Assembly: GCA_031835245.1 (NCBI GenBank)
Contig: JAVKOQ010000277.1
Coordinates: 1 to 64,000, forward strand
Length of the DNA stretch: 64,000 nucleotides
Direction: 5' to 3'
Origin: Balamuthia mandrillaris
Lineage: Eukaryota; Discosea; Longamoebia; Balamuthiidae
Under the pieces are notes generated by a model that saw only the letters and a program-made list of their open reading frames with translations, made no database searches and had not been told where the DNA came from. The translations under genes and the position numbers were made by a program. Of the stretch, positions 11,800-22,733 are shown in pieces. Within the stretch, counting starts at the first letter, position 1; each line of letters opens with the position of its first letter.

Positions 11800-12185
11800 C
11801 AGGGCCACTGACAGGGCAATGAATGCCAGGACCTGGAGGGCTCTGCTCCTAAAAGGGGAGCATGACCTGCTTCACCTTAGACAAGTGGACCTGCTCCATA
11901 GGGGCTGAGGATGGACACTTGGAGATGTTGAAGTGGGCACTTAAGCAAGGCTCCTTCATTGGATGGCTAATATGCTCTGGGGTGGCCAGGAGTAGGCACC
12001 TGGATATCTTGAAGTGGCTGTGAAAGACTTGCTGCCCCTGGGACGGGCATATATGCAATAGTGTGGCCATGGGCAGGCCTTGGATGTGGGGAAACAGCTG
12101 CTCCTGGGACAAGCATACATGTGGTGGTACAGCTGCAGATAGGCAGCTGGAGATCCTGAAGTGGGTGTGACAAAACAGTGACCTG
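11800..12185 (+). pseudogene. Ankyrin-repeat gene fragment, decayed
   Basis: The plus strand contains successive diverged units of the same ankyrin family as 7040-7345: 'AEDGHLEMLKWALKQG', 'HLDILKWL', then 'CCPWDGHICNS', and 'CSWDKHTCGGTAADRQLEI'. Stops occur within units and a unit near 12060 is scrambled. The opening 'MNARTWRALLLKGEHDLL' may be the remains of the protein's N-terminus. Inactive. Confidence 0.75.
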
Positions 12186-12426
12186 GGACAACTGGTTTAT
12201 CCCTTGTGCTTTGTTGAATTTCTTTCTACTTGACAGTATCTCACTAAGTATATACAATGTTTACTTTTTATGTATGGATTAGTATTGCTCTCAAAGTAAA
12301 TAAACTCTTTTTATAACTACCACATTTCAGTTCTTGAAATGTTATCAATTGATTTGTTGTTTCTAAACTACTCACACTTTAGTAAATAACAACCTTTCTT
12401 CCTAAATAAAGCTCATGCAAAGAAAA

Positions 12427-12542
12427 AATTCCCACAAGAATGAAACTCCAAACACATTCTAAACTAAAAAGGGGGCTCCCTTAAATTATTTCTAAAAAAA
12501 AGCACCCTTTTCAGTGTTTGGTGTTTCATTCTTGTGGAAATT
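12427..12542. repeat. Short inverted-repeat element (MITE-like)
   Basis: The left arm at 12427-12456 (AATTCCCACAAGAATGAAAC and following bases) is mirrored by the right arm at 12515-12542; about 25 of 28 positions pair. The 58-bp loop is noncoding. Arms and size fit a small nonautonomous DNA transposon or a hairpin-forming element. Confidence 0.55.
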
Positions 12543-12544
12543 AT

Positions 12545-13050
12545 TTTTAAATTCATTTTGAATATAATGATAAAATAATTTTGAAAAATAATAAAAAAAT
12601 ATTTAGGATTTTAAAAATCAAAATTTATTAAGTGAAATTTAAGAATAATAAACAAACTAAAGAAAAAATATTTCTTTTTTATTCATCTTTTTCATTTTTT
12701 TTCTTTTGTTATGATGCTTTTTGATAGGGATTCATAATATAGACTCTATCTATTTGAAAGTAAAAAAAGTAGTGCTGGTAATTGATTAAAATAAAAGGTT
12801 TAAGGAAAGTTGTAAACTTGAATATGACAACACAAAATGTGTTTTAAAATGGATGTTTTTTCTCTTTATTACTACATAGAAATTTTATACAAATGGTTAT
12901 CTTTATATATTGGTTTGTTTTCTGACTTTGCTTTGTAGGATATTCACCTTTTTTTCTTTTATTTTTGTTCCTATGTGCTTCCTTGTCCTTGTTCTTTTCC
13001 TTGTCCACTTTCTTGGTCTTATTAAATAAGGCAAATAACATAAATAGACA
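12545..13050. other. AT-rich intergenic DNA
   Basis: Mostly A and T with short frames only. A lysine-rich 81-codon minus-strand frame (13089-12844) has no recognisable features and extends into the repeat that follows. No gene is supported. Confidence 0.5.
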
Positions 13051-13054
13051 GGGT

Positions 13055-13292
13055 CTCAACATATTATTCAAGAGAAAACAAGGAAACAAAAGGTGTTAAA
13101 AGGGACAAGTGTGATAAGAAACAAAACTAACTGGAAGAAAGAGAGAAAGAAGCAATGGAATAAAAGGAAAAAGCCTAACAATGTCTCAACAGACAATTTG
13201 TCTACTTACATCACAGATGTCAACAGGATGAAAAGGAAGGGAAAGAGGCAATAGAGCTAATATGTTGAGAGTAATTCTCAATAGTCTTGTTC
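13055..13292. repeat. Diverged copy of a repeat also at 2758-2995
   Basis: Both intervals share, in order: ATTATTCAA, AACAAGGAAACAAA or a variant, GAAAGAGAGA(A/G)AGAAGCAA, AAAAGCCTA(A/G)CAATGT, TC(A/G)CAGATGT and finally AATATGTTGAGAGTAATTCT, with substitutions and small indels between. The first copy lies in the distal part of the LINE, so this is probably another LINE fragment. Confidence 0.72.
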
Positions 13293-13539
13293 TCTTTTTT
13301 ACATCTTACTCTTTCTTTTCTTTTACTTAAAGGACTTATTTTAGCCAATGCCTTTGATGCTAGTGTCATAAATAGTATGCAACTATATCTTGACTAAATG
13401 TCTAATGGAAATGTGATTGAAATCCAAAATACGGAATATCTTCGCCTAGGCAGCAATACTTGTTATAGTATTTTAATTGAGCATGAAAAGGAGAACATAC
13501 AGTGACAAAAATTATTATGTTGAACAAGACTGGCTTATA

Positions 13540-13812
13540 TACAGGGGCAAATCAAAGGAAAAGAAGGAAAGGGGGTGAGCATGCATGCACAAATAGAAGA
13601 AAGGAAGTATGTACACATGCACAAATCAAAGGAAAGGAAAGAAGCACCCACATATGCAGATAGAAGGAAAAAAAGGAAGGAAAGGGCACATCTGTGCAAA
13701 CAGAAAGAAGAAGGAAGTGAACACATGTGTTTCAAATCAAGGGAAGCAAGGAAAGAAGTGCACATGCACAAATCAAGGGAAAGCAAGGAAATTGCACATG
13801 CATGTGCATGTT
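13540..13812 (+). repeat. Degenerate purine-rich minisatellite (~35-nt unit)
   Basis: About seven imperfect units combine a 'GCACATGCACAAATCAA' core with a GGAAAGGAAAG-type tail; units near 13610, 13733, 13765 and 13795 are clearest. All three frames stay open over part of it because the units are purine-rich. I do not regard it as coding. Confidence 0.7.
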
Positions 13813-14189
13813 AGCAAAATGTCATTCAACATTAAATAAAGTTATTTATTACATATTTTACTTGTCATTTGTTTATATTTTAATGTAGTATCAAGGTCTT
13901 TTTCTTGCACACAACGAGTTGGTATTTGTTGGGTTGTTTCCTCACTGGCTTTATCACAAGATAATTATACTATTAAATTATAAAAGAACTTTATCTAGTG
14001 TTGAATGACCAATTATCTTATATTATTTTTAGAACATTTTCATTGGACTATAATTATTTTTTAGTTTAGAACATGTTATTACCAAAATATTCTCAATCTT
14101 TAAGAATTACAATCCAGACCAACCCATGGATATAGATAGAACAATCACTTGTTACACCTTTATTTACAAGAGCTGATTCAATAACACCT

Positions 14190-14405
14190 AAAGTACTGCA
14201 AATGCAAATCCTTTTCCTCCATACAATCATAGGATTCCTTGATTATCTCAACTCAGAATATACCACTAGGAAAAGATATTTCAGTATTGCTTATACAAAT
14301 GATTTTGTTCTTCTAGCAGATTCTACAGAAAAGTTATTAGTAAAATCATCAACACATATCTCAAGACTCCTTTTCCTGGACCATCAGCTTTCCTTTCTTT
14401 AAATC
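14190..14405 (+). mobile_element. LINE reverse-transcriptase fragment
   Basis: The plus strand reads 'YTTRKRYFSIAYTNDFVLLA' and 'DSTEKL', aligning with the LINE at 2200-2290 around its reverse-transcriptase catalytic box. Here the box has become 'YTND'. No other RT motifs are joined to it, so it is a short decayed fragment. Confidence 0.75.
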
Positions 14406-14549
14406 CTTTCATCCTTTATTTCCTATTTTTTCTCAATATACTTTGAAGCAATATACACTTTTTATCTCATCATTAACTCTTTTATTCCTAAGGTTGGATT
14501 TATCTAATAAGTCTCTGTGTAAAAAGAAAACCTGAGGCCAAACACACTG

Positions 14550-14690
14550 TTATACCACTCTCCCAAAATACCTATCCTTATCTCTCCTTGTATATATATC
14601 TCTTTCTTGAATTTTATTAAAGGTCTTTTCCATGCCCATCAAGTTGGTGTCCATTGGGTTGTTCCCCTACCAGCCTTATCACAACACTAT
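14550..14690. repeat. Interspersed repeat, copy B
   Basis: This is the homologue of the repeat at about 6105-6232, with the shared TATATATATCTCTTTC, TTATTAAAGGTC and GTTGTTCCCCTACC blocks in the same order. It lies about 150 bp after the LINE fragment, suggesting it belongs to the LINE 3' region. Confidence 0.65.
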
Positions 14691-14699
14691 TATACAATG

Positions 14700-15302
14700 T
14701 TATTATTTTCTTTATTCTTTATGTTGCCTTTTCCTTTAAGCATATTGTAAAATAAGAATGGGAATGATAGTGGAGACATGTGGGTCATTTTTAAATTGTT
14801 GAAATTACTCTTAATTGAGAAGGAAAGGTATAGTAAGAATGAAACAAAACTAATTAACTAAAAGAACATCTTTATTCCCTTGTTCAAATATGTTTTGGCC
14901 CCATTTGTTCATGTTATTCATCCTTAACAACTTGAATTAGGAATTATATTACTAGTTTTCTTGTTTAGTTCTTTTAACTAAGTGCCTTGATTCAAAGGTT
15001 TTCAATGAAAAAGAAAAAAACAACTATTTTACTATAAACAGACAAAATATGTCACACTTTCCCCTTTGTCTCTGTGGGGAAATACATGACTCCTCAATAC
15101 TTATGTCCTCAGTGAGAAAATATGCCTCTCATTACTTATATCCACCCTGCAGCACTACACTATTTTACATATTGGTGTATTTTTCGTTCTAGATTGAAGG
15201 ACAACAATATTCAAAGTAAATCAGTGTTGAGAATGATGCTGAACATATGAGCTTAGTTCTTTTTTTGTTGTTGACCTTAAAATATGATCTTTGATCCGAT
15301 TA
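14700..15302. other. AT-rich intergenic DNA before the first intact gene
   Basis: No coding signal is seen. A segment near 14775-14870 shares short blocks with the repeat at 2758/13055 (adenine-rich, 'AAACAAAACTAA(T/C)'). The composition changes sharply near 15,300, where the gene-dense part begins. Confidence 0.5.
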
Positions 15303-18300
15303 ATGATCGGGCGTAACAAGCTTATGCGGCTCAATGAAATTTTTTTTTGTTGGTTGGAAACTTTCAAGCGCTTTAGGCCTTTAGTTACTAACAAACGCAA
15401 CGGATTTGAGAAGCTCGGCAAGATGCAACGCTGCAAGGTTATAAAAGAAATCTTTGTAACGGAGCAAATGTTCGTCAAGGACATTGAAACTGCAATAAGG
15501 GTGAGTTTTACGCTGTTGTGTGTGGTTGGGATCGTGTTGGTAGTACTACTAAATTATGGGGGAACCGCTTTTGTTGGTGTGCAGGGCTACATGGGGCCTC
15601 TGGTTTCATCTCAACTCCTCTCACAGTTGGAAGTACCCCAAATCTTTGGTAATCTTGAGAGTGTCTTGTTTTGCCACACGGAGCTACTGCGCCGTTTGGA
15701 ACAGAGAATAGAAACATGCTCTTATAACGAGCTGCCAGCCCTATGTTTAGCCGACGTATTCCTGCAAACGGTAGGTAGATCCTAGCAACGTTGTCTCCTC
15801 GCTTTGTCAACAATGTAACATTGCAAGCAAGGCAAAGCAATGCAGAATTAAACCATTAACCAACGAACTAGATCCCTTCCGTCTCATTCCGACTGTGCTA
15901 CAAGAAATATTGCAAGAACTACTCCTTCTCACAATCGGCTTTACGGTACTTTAGGGAGCAACATTCTGAACTGAACTCGTTTCTTGAGGTAGGGCAGCAC
16001 TCTCTCTATCTCTAACCTTCTTTGCCAACAAGAGGAGTTGACGCCTCTCATAACCTTGCTTTCACTCACCTCCATCCTACCACTGGTGCTCATGTGAGCA
16101 GCGCTGCCAACAACAATGCAACAACGTAGATCTGGGTTCCTTTCTTATAAAGCCCGTGCAACGGATATGCAAGTACCCACTATTACTCAAGGTTGTTGAC
16201 TCTTTTTTCAACCCCTGCACTCTCTACTTGATAATTGACTTGTTGCCTGCAACTTGCCTTGCATTATGTGTAAAAGGAACTGCTGAAATTCACTGATCCA
16301 GAACACTCTGATTACGAGGGGCTCATTCATGCAGTATCTGCGGTTGAAGAAGTTGGTGTTGATATCGAAAACACACAAGAAGACTCGGAAAACCTGGAGA
16401 AACTGCTCCAGATTCAGCGGTATGTTACACAAAAGCTATCTTCATTCTACGTCATCCTAATACAGCACGCCTATCTCCTCAGCAAACTTGATGGCTTTCA
16501 GATAGTGGACAGGGATCGTGGCCTCCAGCGAGTTTTTATTCGAGAGGGCCTGCTATTCAAACAAAACCCCAGAGGGTTGTATCAAGGTAGAGTCCCACAT
16601 TTTTTACAGTCATCAACACGCTTCCTCATAACGTCTTGTTACCTGTTACAGAAAGGATTTTCTTCTTGTTCAGTGATGTTTTGATTTATTGTAAAAAGTC
16701 GGGAATGCTGAATGGCAGGTGTAAATTCAGAGGCTCAATACCACTTTCGTGTTCTGTCATTAAAAAAATAGAACAACTCAGTCCTACAACATCACCCAAT
16801 GTAGCAGCACCAGACCCGCCTATTTACCATATGGAGTCTGCTCTTGACAATCTGGAAGAACGAAAGTGTCCTCCAGTTGTGGCTCATGTCTTCCAAGTTA
16901 TACGGCTGGACACAAAAAAGGGTTTTACGCTTGGTGCTCGAACAAATGCAGAAAAGGAAGAGTGGCTTGCGGATATAGAAACGGTACTGTTGTAGTTTGC
17001 AATCTCCTCCTCTTCCTCCTACCCTTCCCTTTCTATCGGTGAAAGAAGGTTAATATTACGTATTCCAAAAGGTTATTAATGAGCAGCTAGACATTCGTTT
17101 CCGAACAAATAAAACACAACAGCTGATATCCTTAGACGCAGGGCCTTCTTTAGTGTCACCTTACCGTGGTATCAAGCTTCATGCTTGCACTATTTTTGTG
17201 TTGTTTAAAACCTCTCGCTCACAAGCATTGTTTTTTTTTCTTTTTCGCAGAGGTGGCTGAGCTGCAGAGCAGAAACAGAGAGCTTGTTGAAGACCATAAT
17301 AACTTGCAGGAGCTAATAATTAACTTGGAACAACTTTTAGCAGCCGAACGCACTGCACGACAAGACGCAGAGAAGCAGGTTGCAGATTTAGAGAAACAAC
17401 TCCAGGAACTAAGACAATCTTGCTTCATCCCAAAAAAAGACAAAAAAAGCCACGGACATGGTAGACCCCGCCAAATTACTTCCTCTTTGCCGGTTGGTCG
17501 TGTGGAACAGCTCATTCTACAGGTTAAAGTCCTTGACAGAGGTTAAAAATACGTGATGCAATGGTTTAATGTGTTTTCTCTTATGACAGGCAGAAGAGAG
17601 AAGAAAGGAATGGGAAGCCAAAGAGAAAGAACGACAACAAATCCTGCTCAAGTATAAAAAACGAAAGCAACATACGCAGAACCGAACTGAATGTGGGGAA
17701 ATAATGCGGAATGAAGTAGTTAGCAAACCAGACGCAGGCAAAGATATAGACAATGCGGAGCATGAAATTGTCACTGTTACGCCCACACTCCAAAATGTAG
17801 AGGAAGCCTCCGGCCTTCCCTGCAACGAAAAGCAACAGCGCATAGCTCCTGCAGTGATATCAACGAGTCCGAGTTGGAGAGGTTCTTCCCAGAAGACTCG
17901 TAAGTCTAGGTGAGTTACTGTCCTCTTTGTTGGATTTATTCATGTTGCTCACCTTAGCACACAGTGAATCCAAACGCTCAATCAGACCTACTGCTTGGCA
18001 AAGAACACCCCCACAAGTACGCCAACATTACTGGCAAGAAGCAGGAGCATCATTTGGTGACGCTCCTATCCCTAAGACAGACATGACAGGGAAAGGTGTA
18101 TCCTCTGCGGAGGTACCCCCTCCCCCAGCACAATCCACAGTGTCTTCAGCAGAAAATCGCTCGGGTGGCCAAGATATTGCTTATGCTCCTGCAATTAAGG
18201 ATATTGACCAGCAGCTTGGTAATCTAGTAGATTTGAACCCAGTGGCCCCACTAGGCGAAGATGAATCAGTGGGTGTTATTCACATTGGCAACCACAACTT

Positions 18301-19884
18301 CGTTATATCAAGGAAATACCAAGCTGTGGAAGATGAACTAGTGAAATTACGGAGGCACACAAAGCTGCTGCTGACCGCGCCGGTCAGCGAGGACAAGGAG
18401 TTAAGGCCCCTATCAACATCTCCTGATGATAGAAACTTTGAGTCGAACAAAGAGCTGCTTACTGAGGCAAGCTGTGTATCCTTGAAGGACATGATTGGAG
18501 GAACAATAACCAAGGAGGGTTTACTTCAAAAGAAAGCCCAAAATACATGGAATTGGAATGTGCGTCATTTTGCAGTCGGCCTTACTCATATAGCCTACGC
18601 AAAGCCCAAACCAAAGGTAAGCTCTAATTACGTGGTTGTGGGACTGTGGGGTTGGTTGAGCCTTTACTTACTACTTGGTCGATCATTCTCTAGGATGACA
18701 TTTCTTTTAAGACAATTTCGCTTTTTCATAGTAGAGTTGACTATTGTCCACGACAGAACAAGTTCTATAGCTTCAGCATCAAGACAAATCATGGAAATGT
18801 ATTTTACTTCAGCGCAAAGACCGAACGGGAAATGTTTGCTTGGGTGGATAGTATCTCAAATTGCATTAGACACTTGCCTTTAAGCAAACGTTGGCGAAAG
18901 GGGAAAAACCTAGACCCTTTGGTGAAGGAGAAGTCGCCCCAAGGTGCGTGTAGCGCAGAGAACAGCACGCCCAGCAGCTCTTCTACATCTTCTTTTTCGT
19001 CACGTCTACAACCTTCAACTAGAAGGGACAAGTTGCCAGGAGATGGATTCCTAGGTGAAAGAGGCAAAAGCTCAAGAAAGCGGCACCTTGGGACCTTAAT
19101 GAAACGAACTGGATCGCTGTATAGCATTACGCCATCTACAGAGAACCGTAAAGAGGAGAAAGAGGACAAGGAGAAAAGCAAGAGCGGAGACAAAGAAAAA
19201 GGTTTCATCAAAAGTAGCAAAAGTTCTAAGGAGGGATATGTCAAGTGTTCGATATCATACTTGCATTATCTCAAAGGGGTTGACAGAAAATCAGCATCTT
19301 TTAGGCTCCTTGCACAAGCACAGAGGACCTGCACTGAATCCGATCTGGAAAACCAATCATTAGACCCTAAGCGAAGTGAGCAACCTAGCAAAGAACAAAG
19401 CTCTGCAACTACGTCTCCCTCTACTTCTTCCTCTGATCTTCTCCTCATACCTCATTCACCTGGAATTGCACGTGTTGAGAAGAAACAAGACGGCTCTATT
19501 ATCCTTCGCACAAAAAGAGCAGGTACTGTTGACCACAACATTTGCTACGTGACTTGCTACTGTGTGTTTGAAAGAGGCTATCTTTGGTTCTATGAGAGCA
19601 TCAGGGTAAGTTGTAATTCTATTTTATGCAACCCTAGTTCACATGTTAGCACTAAAACCCTAAAAATGAAGGACGTGGAGCCAGTTGGAGGAATTTGCAT
19701 ATCAGACCAAGACACCACCATCAAAGTGGTACGCAACATCGATGAAGTCAATTACGAATTTTACATTCGCATTACGCAAGCAAATGTGCCTTATAATTGT
19801 ATACTAAGCTTTCACAACGAGGACCATATGGTTCCTTGGGTTATAGCCCTGCATGGAACCTCCTCCACCCCTGCCCACAAATAA
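15303..19884 (+). CDS. RhoGEF (Dbl-homology) protein with several PH domains
   Basis: This gene encodes a guanine-nucleotide exchange factor for Rho-family GTPases, with pleckstrin-homology domains for membrane and regulatory contacts. I start it at the first ATG of the open exon (15303). Exons seen include 15303-15500, 15585-15770, about 15871-15988, 16127-16190, 16277-16420, 16483-16586, 16651-16983, 17250-17522, 17591-17910, 17965-18616, 18693-19604 and a last exon. The DH domain runs from 'KVIKEIFVTEQMFVKDIE' through 'YKKYCKNYSFSQSALRYF' and the helix 'FLIKPVQRICKYPLLLK'. PH1 follows ('ERIFFLFSDVLIYCKK', ending 'EEWLADIE'), then a coiled coil (17260-17420), PH2 ('TKEGLLQKKAQNTWNWNVRHF' region, ending 'REMFAWVDSI'), a Ser/Lys-rich linker and a third PH-like module at the C-terminus. 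The stop is at 19882-19884. The intron before the coiled coil is uncertain. Confidence 0.88.
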
Positions 19885-19922
19885 ATAAATACAAACCATA
19901 CAAGCAGCCTCCTTCTTAGGTT

Positions 19923-22170
19923 AGATCTTATGATCAAAGGACGACAAAAAAAGAAATCACGGCATTAGTCTTTTGGGCCAATGAGCATGTTTCCCGCCAA
20001 AACAACCCTTCCTTCTCCCACGTCTTTGAAGGCAAAGTGGTGGGTTGGGGTGAGGTGAATGGAATGGATGCTCATGCTGCTGCTGCCGCCAATAAACTTT
20101 TGGTACTCGTCATTCGCCTTGACACTTTTCTGCTACTCGTTTTCTTTTCTTCTCTTCTCTTCTTTTCTTTTCATTTCTTTCTTTTCAAAAGTAAACACAC
20201 AGACACACACATCCACGAAGCTCCACGCACCACCGTATTTCTCATTGCTACGCTTCTACTACACAAGGAGGAAACCAGCGGAAGGAGGCAGAGGTGGAAA
20301 CCGAAGCGGTTCAGCCGCAGGCAGGGGCACTGCTCCGATTGAAAAGGTAGCGTTCTTTTTTCTCTGCTCGCTCACTACATTTTTTGATGATGGAAACAAA
20401 ATTTGTTACCAACCACTCACTAATGATTTCTTTTGTTTAAAAAAGAACAGCATCACGAACCTCTGTGCGCCTCTTCCACAACGCTGCTGGAAGCTGGCCT
20501 GAATGGCAAGTTGCCCACAGTGCGGAAAAAAGTTTGCTACCTCTCACGGGTTGGCCATCCACTTCGGTCGGGTCCACAAGGAAGGGGGTCGCGCCACTAC
20601 TTCTGCTACTTCCACTGCTACTCGGAAAAGAAGAGAGGAAAACGCCCCAGCGGCACCTCAGGCAAGGGCACAGAAGCGTGGAAGGCCGCAGGCTGCACCC
20701 GCCCAGCCCTTTTGGAACCAGTTTTCCAGCTTAATCGGGAGAAGATTAATACGCCCGGAAGCCTTGTGCTTGGAAGAACCCTTTGCCTGTGGTTCAGGAT
20801 GGTTCACCGCCTGCAAGCACATTCCTAACGGAGAAAAGGTGTTGGAGGAGGAGGAGGAGAAGGAGAAGGAGAAGAAGGAGGAAGAGGAAGAGGAGAAGGA
20901 GAAGGAGAAGGAGAAGAAGGAGGAAGAGGAAGAGGAGAAGGAGAAGGAAGAAGAGGAGAAAAACCAGAAAGGCTTGTTAGGCCTCATCGAGGGACTCGTT
21001 CCGTCTCGCCCAGCCGTACAGCTCACCAAAAAAGGCAAGAACGGAGAGGAGAAACCGGTAGTGGGGCGAGTGGAGAAGATCCGCCTTTATCCGCGCTCAG
21101 AACAAAAGAAGACGCTGGCCAAGTGGTTCGGCACAGTACGATGGACCTACAACAAGGCCGTGGAGTTCCATCGTGAACATCAAGGAATGCCTCGTGATGA
21201 GATGAAGGAACAAGTCAGGAAGAAATTCCTAAATAACAGCAATTTCAAGGGAGAGAACAAGAGCCTTGCGTGGGTGTTGGAAACTCCTCGATTCATTCGG
21301 AGTGACGCTGTCGATGATTTCTTCAACGGCGTGAAAAGCAGCTTGGCGGCGGGCAGAGGCACGACTGGATTCCAGATGAAGTTCCGTGGTAGGAAGGACA
21401 AGAGCCAGTCTCTCAGCATCCAAGCCAGGGAGTGGAACCACAACAGCTCTATCCGCCAACTCTTCTTCGGGGAGGCGCGAATCAAAGCGAGGGACAAGAA
21501 CTACAAAGTTCCGTCAGAGGTGCTCTATGCCGTTCGTCTGGTGAAGGACACTCGACTGGGCCATTACTACCTCTGCGTGCCTCAGCCTTTGAAGCTCATG
21601 GGCGAGAGCCAAGCCCGTGAGCACCGAAGGAGAGAGGCAGGCATCATCGCCTTGGATCCAGGAGTGCGCACATTCATGACCACCTACAACGGCTGCGGGG
21701 AGGTCACCGAGTGGGGCAAAGCGGACATCAACGACATGGCAAGCTGTGCCACCGCCTGGATCGCATGCAGAGTAAGGGCACCAAGGGCAACCACGGGCAA
21801 CGGCGCCGTCTCCGAAGGGCCGCTGCTCGGCTTCGCCAGAGGATCCGCAACCTGGTGGATGACCTCCACAAGAAGCTCGTGTCTTGGTTGGTCAGGAACT
21901 TCTCCCTCATCCTTCTGCCAGAGTTCAGGAGCCAGCAGATGGTGCGGCGAGGCCACCGCCGCATTGGCTCGCGAACGGCCAGAGCCATGCTCACCTGGCC
22001 CCACTATCGCTTCAGGCAGAGGCTCCTCAACAAGGCCAAGCAATTTCCGTCCTGTACAGTCTGCCTCTGCGATGAGGAATACACTTCCAAGACCTGCGGC
22101 AAGTGCGGCCAAGTCCACCTTGGGGGCACCGAAATGGTTTTGTTTCCCCCCAACTGGTGGTGGACTTGGC
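19923..22170 (+). mobile_element. Fanzor element, copy 1 (truncated, inactive)
   Basis: The interval is nearly identical to the reverse complement of 39396-41604. Similarity begins at AGATCTTATGATC (19923-19935) and includes about 570 bp upstream of the frame, the coding region, and then stops in the zinc-ribbon region. The terminal 18-bp repeat and the ~170-bp 3' noncoding tail of copy 2 are absent here. The element lies between the RhoGEF stop (19884) and the DCP1 start (22333). Confidence 0.88.
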
Positions 22171-22202
22171 AGGTGGGAGAGATAAGAGATTTTCCTGAAT
22201 GA
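20503..22202 (+). pseudogene. Fanzor (TnpB-like) nuclease, broken copy
   Basis: This is the same protein as the copy on the minus strand at 41030-39279: an N-terminal C2H2 finger ('CPQCGKKFATSHGLAIHF'), a Glu/Lys-rich linker whose repeat number differs from copy 2, the TnpB-like core, and the first RuvC aspartate in 'GIIALDPGVRTF'. A one-base deletion near 21735 ('ADIND' where copy 2 has 'ADINEIGKLC') shifts the frame; the rest is readable in the next frame (21711-22115), including the 'ILLPEF' glutamate. At 22119 the sequence switches to the reverse complement of its own zinc-ribbon region for about 50 bp, bounded by 12-bp inverted arms at 22108-22119 and 22159-22170. The second CxxxxC pair and third RuvC aspartate are therefore missing. 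It cannot make a nuclease. Confidence 0.92.
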
Positions 22203-22332
22203 CCTCACGCATTGCCTTGCCATAAAGGAATGCCGTACAAGTGTCGAGCAGGAATGCAAAATATTTTAAGGTATCAAAAAAAGAGGGCAAGACAGAACAA
22301 GGGCGAAGGAGCAGAAGCGTGTAGGGTAGGGC

Positions 22333-22690
22333 ATGGCGGGAGTGCGTCCCATGGGAGCGGGGGACCAACTGAAACAAACCAAGAATCTGTCTGTGTTGCA
22401 GCGTTTGGACCCCGAGATAGTTCAAGTAGTTGGCAGTGCTGGGCATGTTGCGCTTTATGCTTTTCAGACTGGTCCCCAAGTGTGGGTACGCTTTCTCCCT
22501 GGGGCTCCGTTGCTCTTTGTCCACCACCACAAGTAGCGGCAACCAGTGTGTGACTTGCTGCTTTTTGTTTGTTTGGTATTAACAGGAGAGAAAAGATGTA
22601 GAAGGTTCTCTTTTTGTGGCTCGGAGGTGAGTTCTCATCAACTTTACTTCGTACCAGGCGTTTATAACCAGTCCCCTTCTCTCTCCCTCC

Positions 22691-22733
<43 letters not shown>

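Noticed and set aside
13540-13812. CRISPR-like array
   Set aside because: The units are imperfect and continuous, with no unique spacers of constant length; it is a eukaryotic minisatellite.
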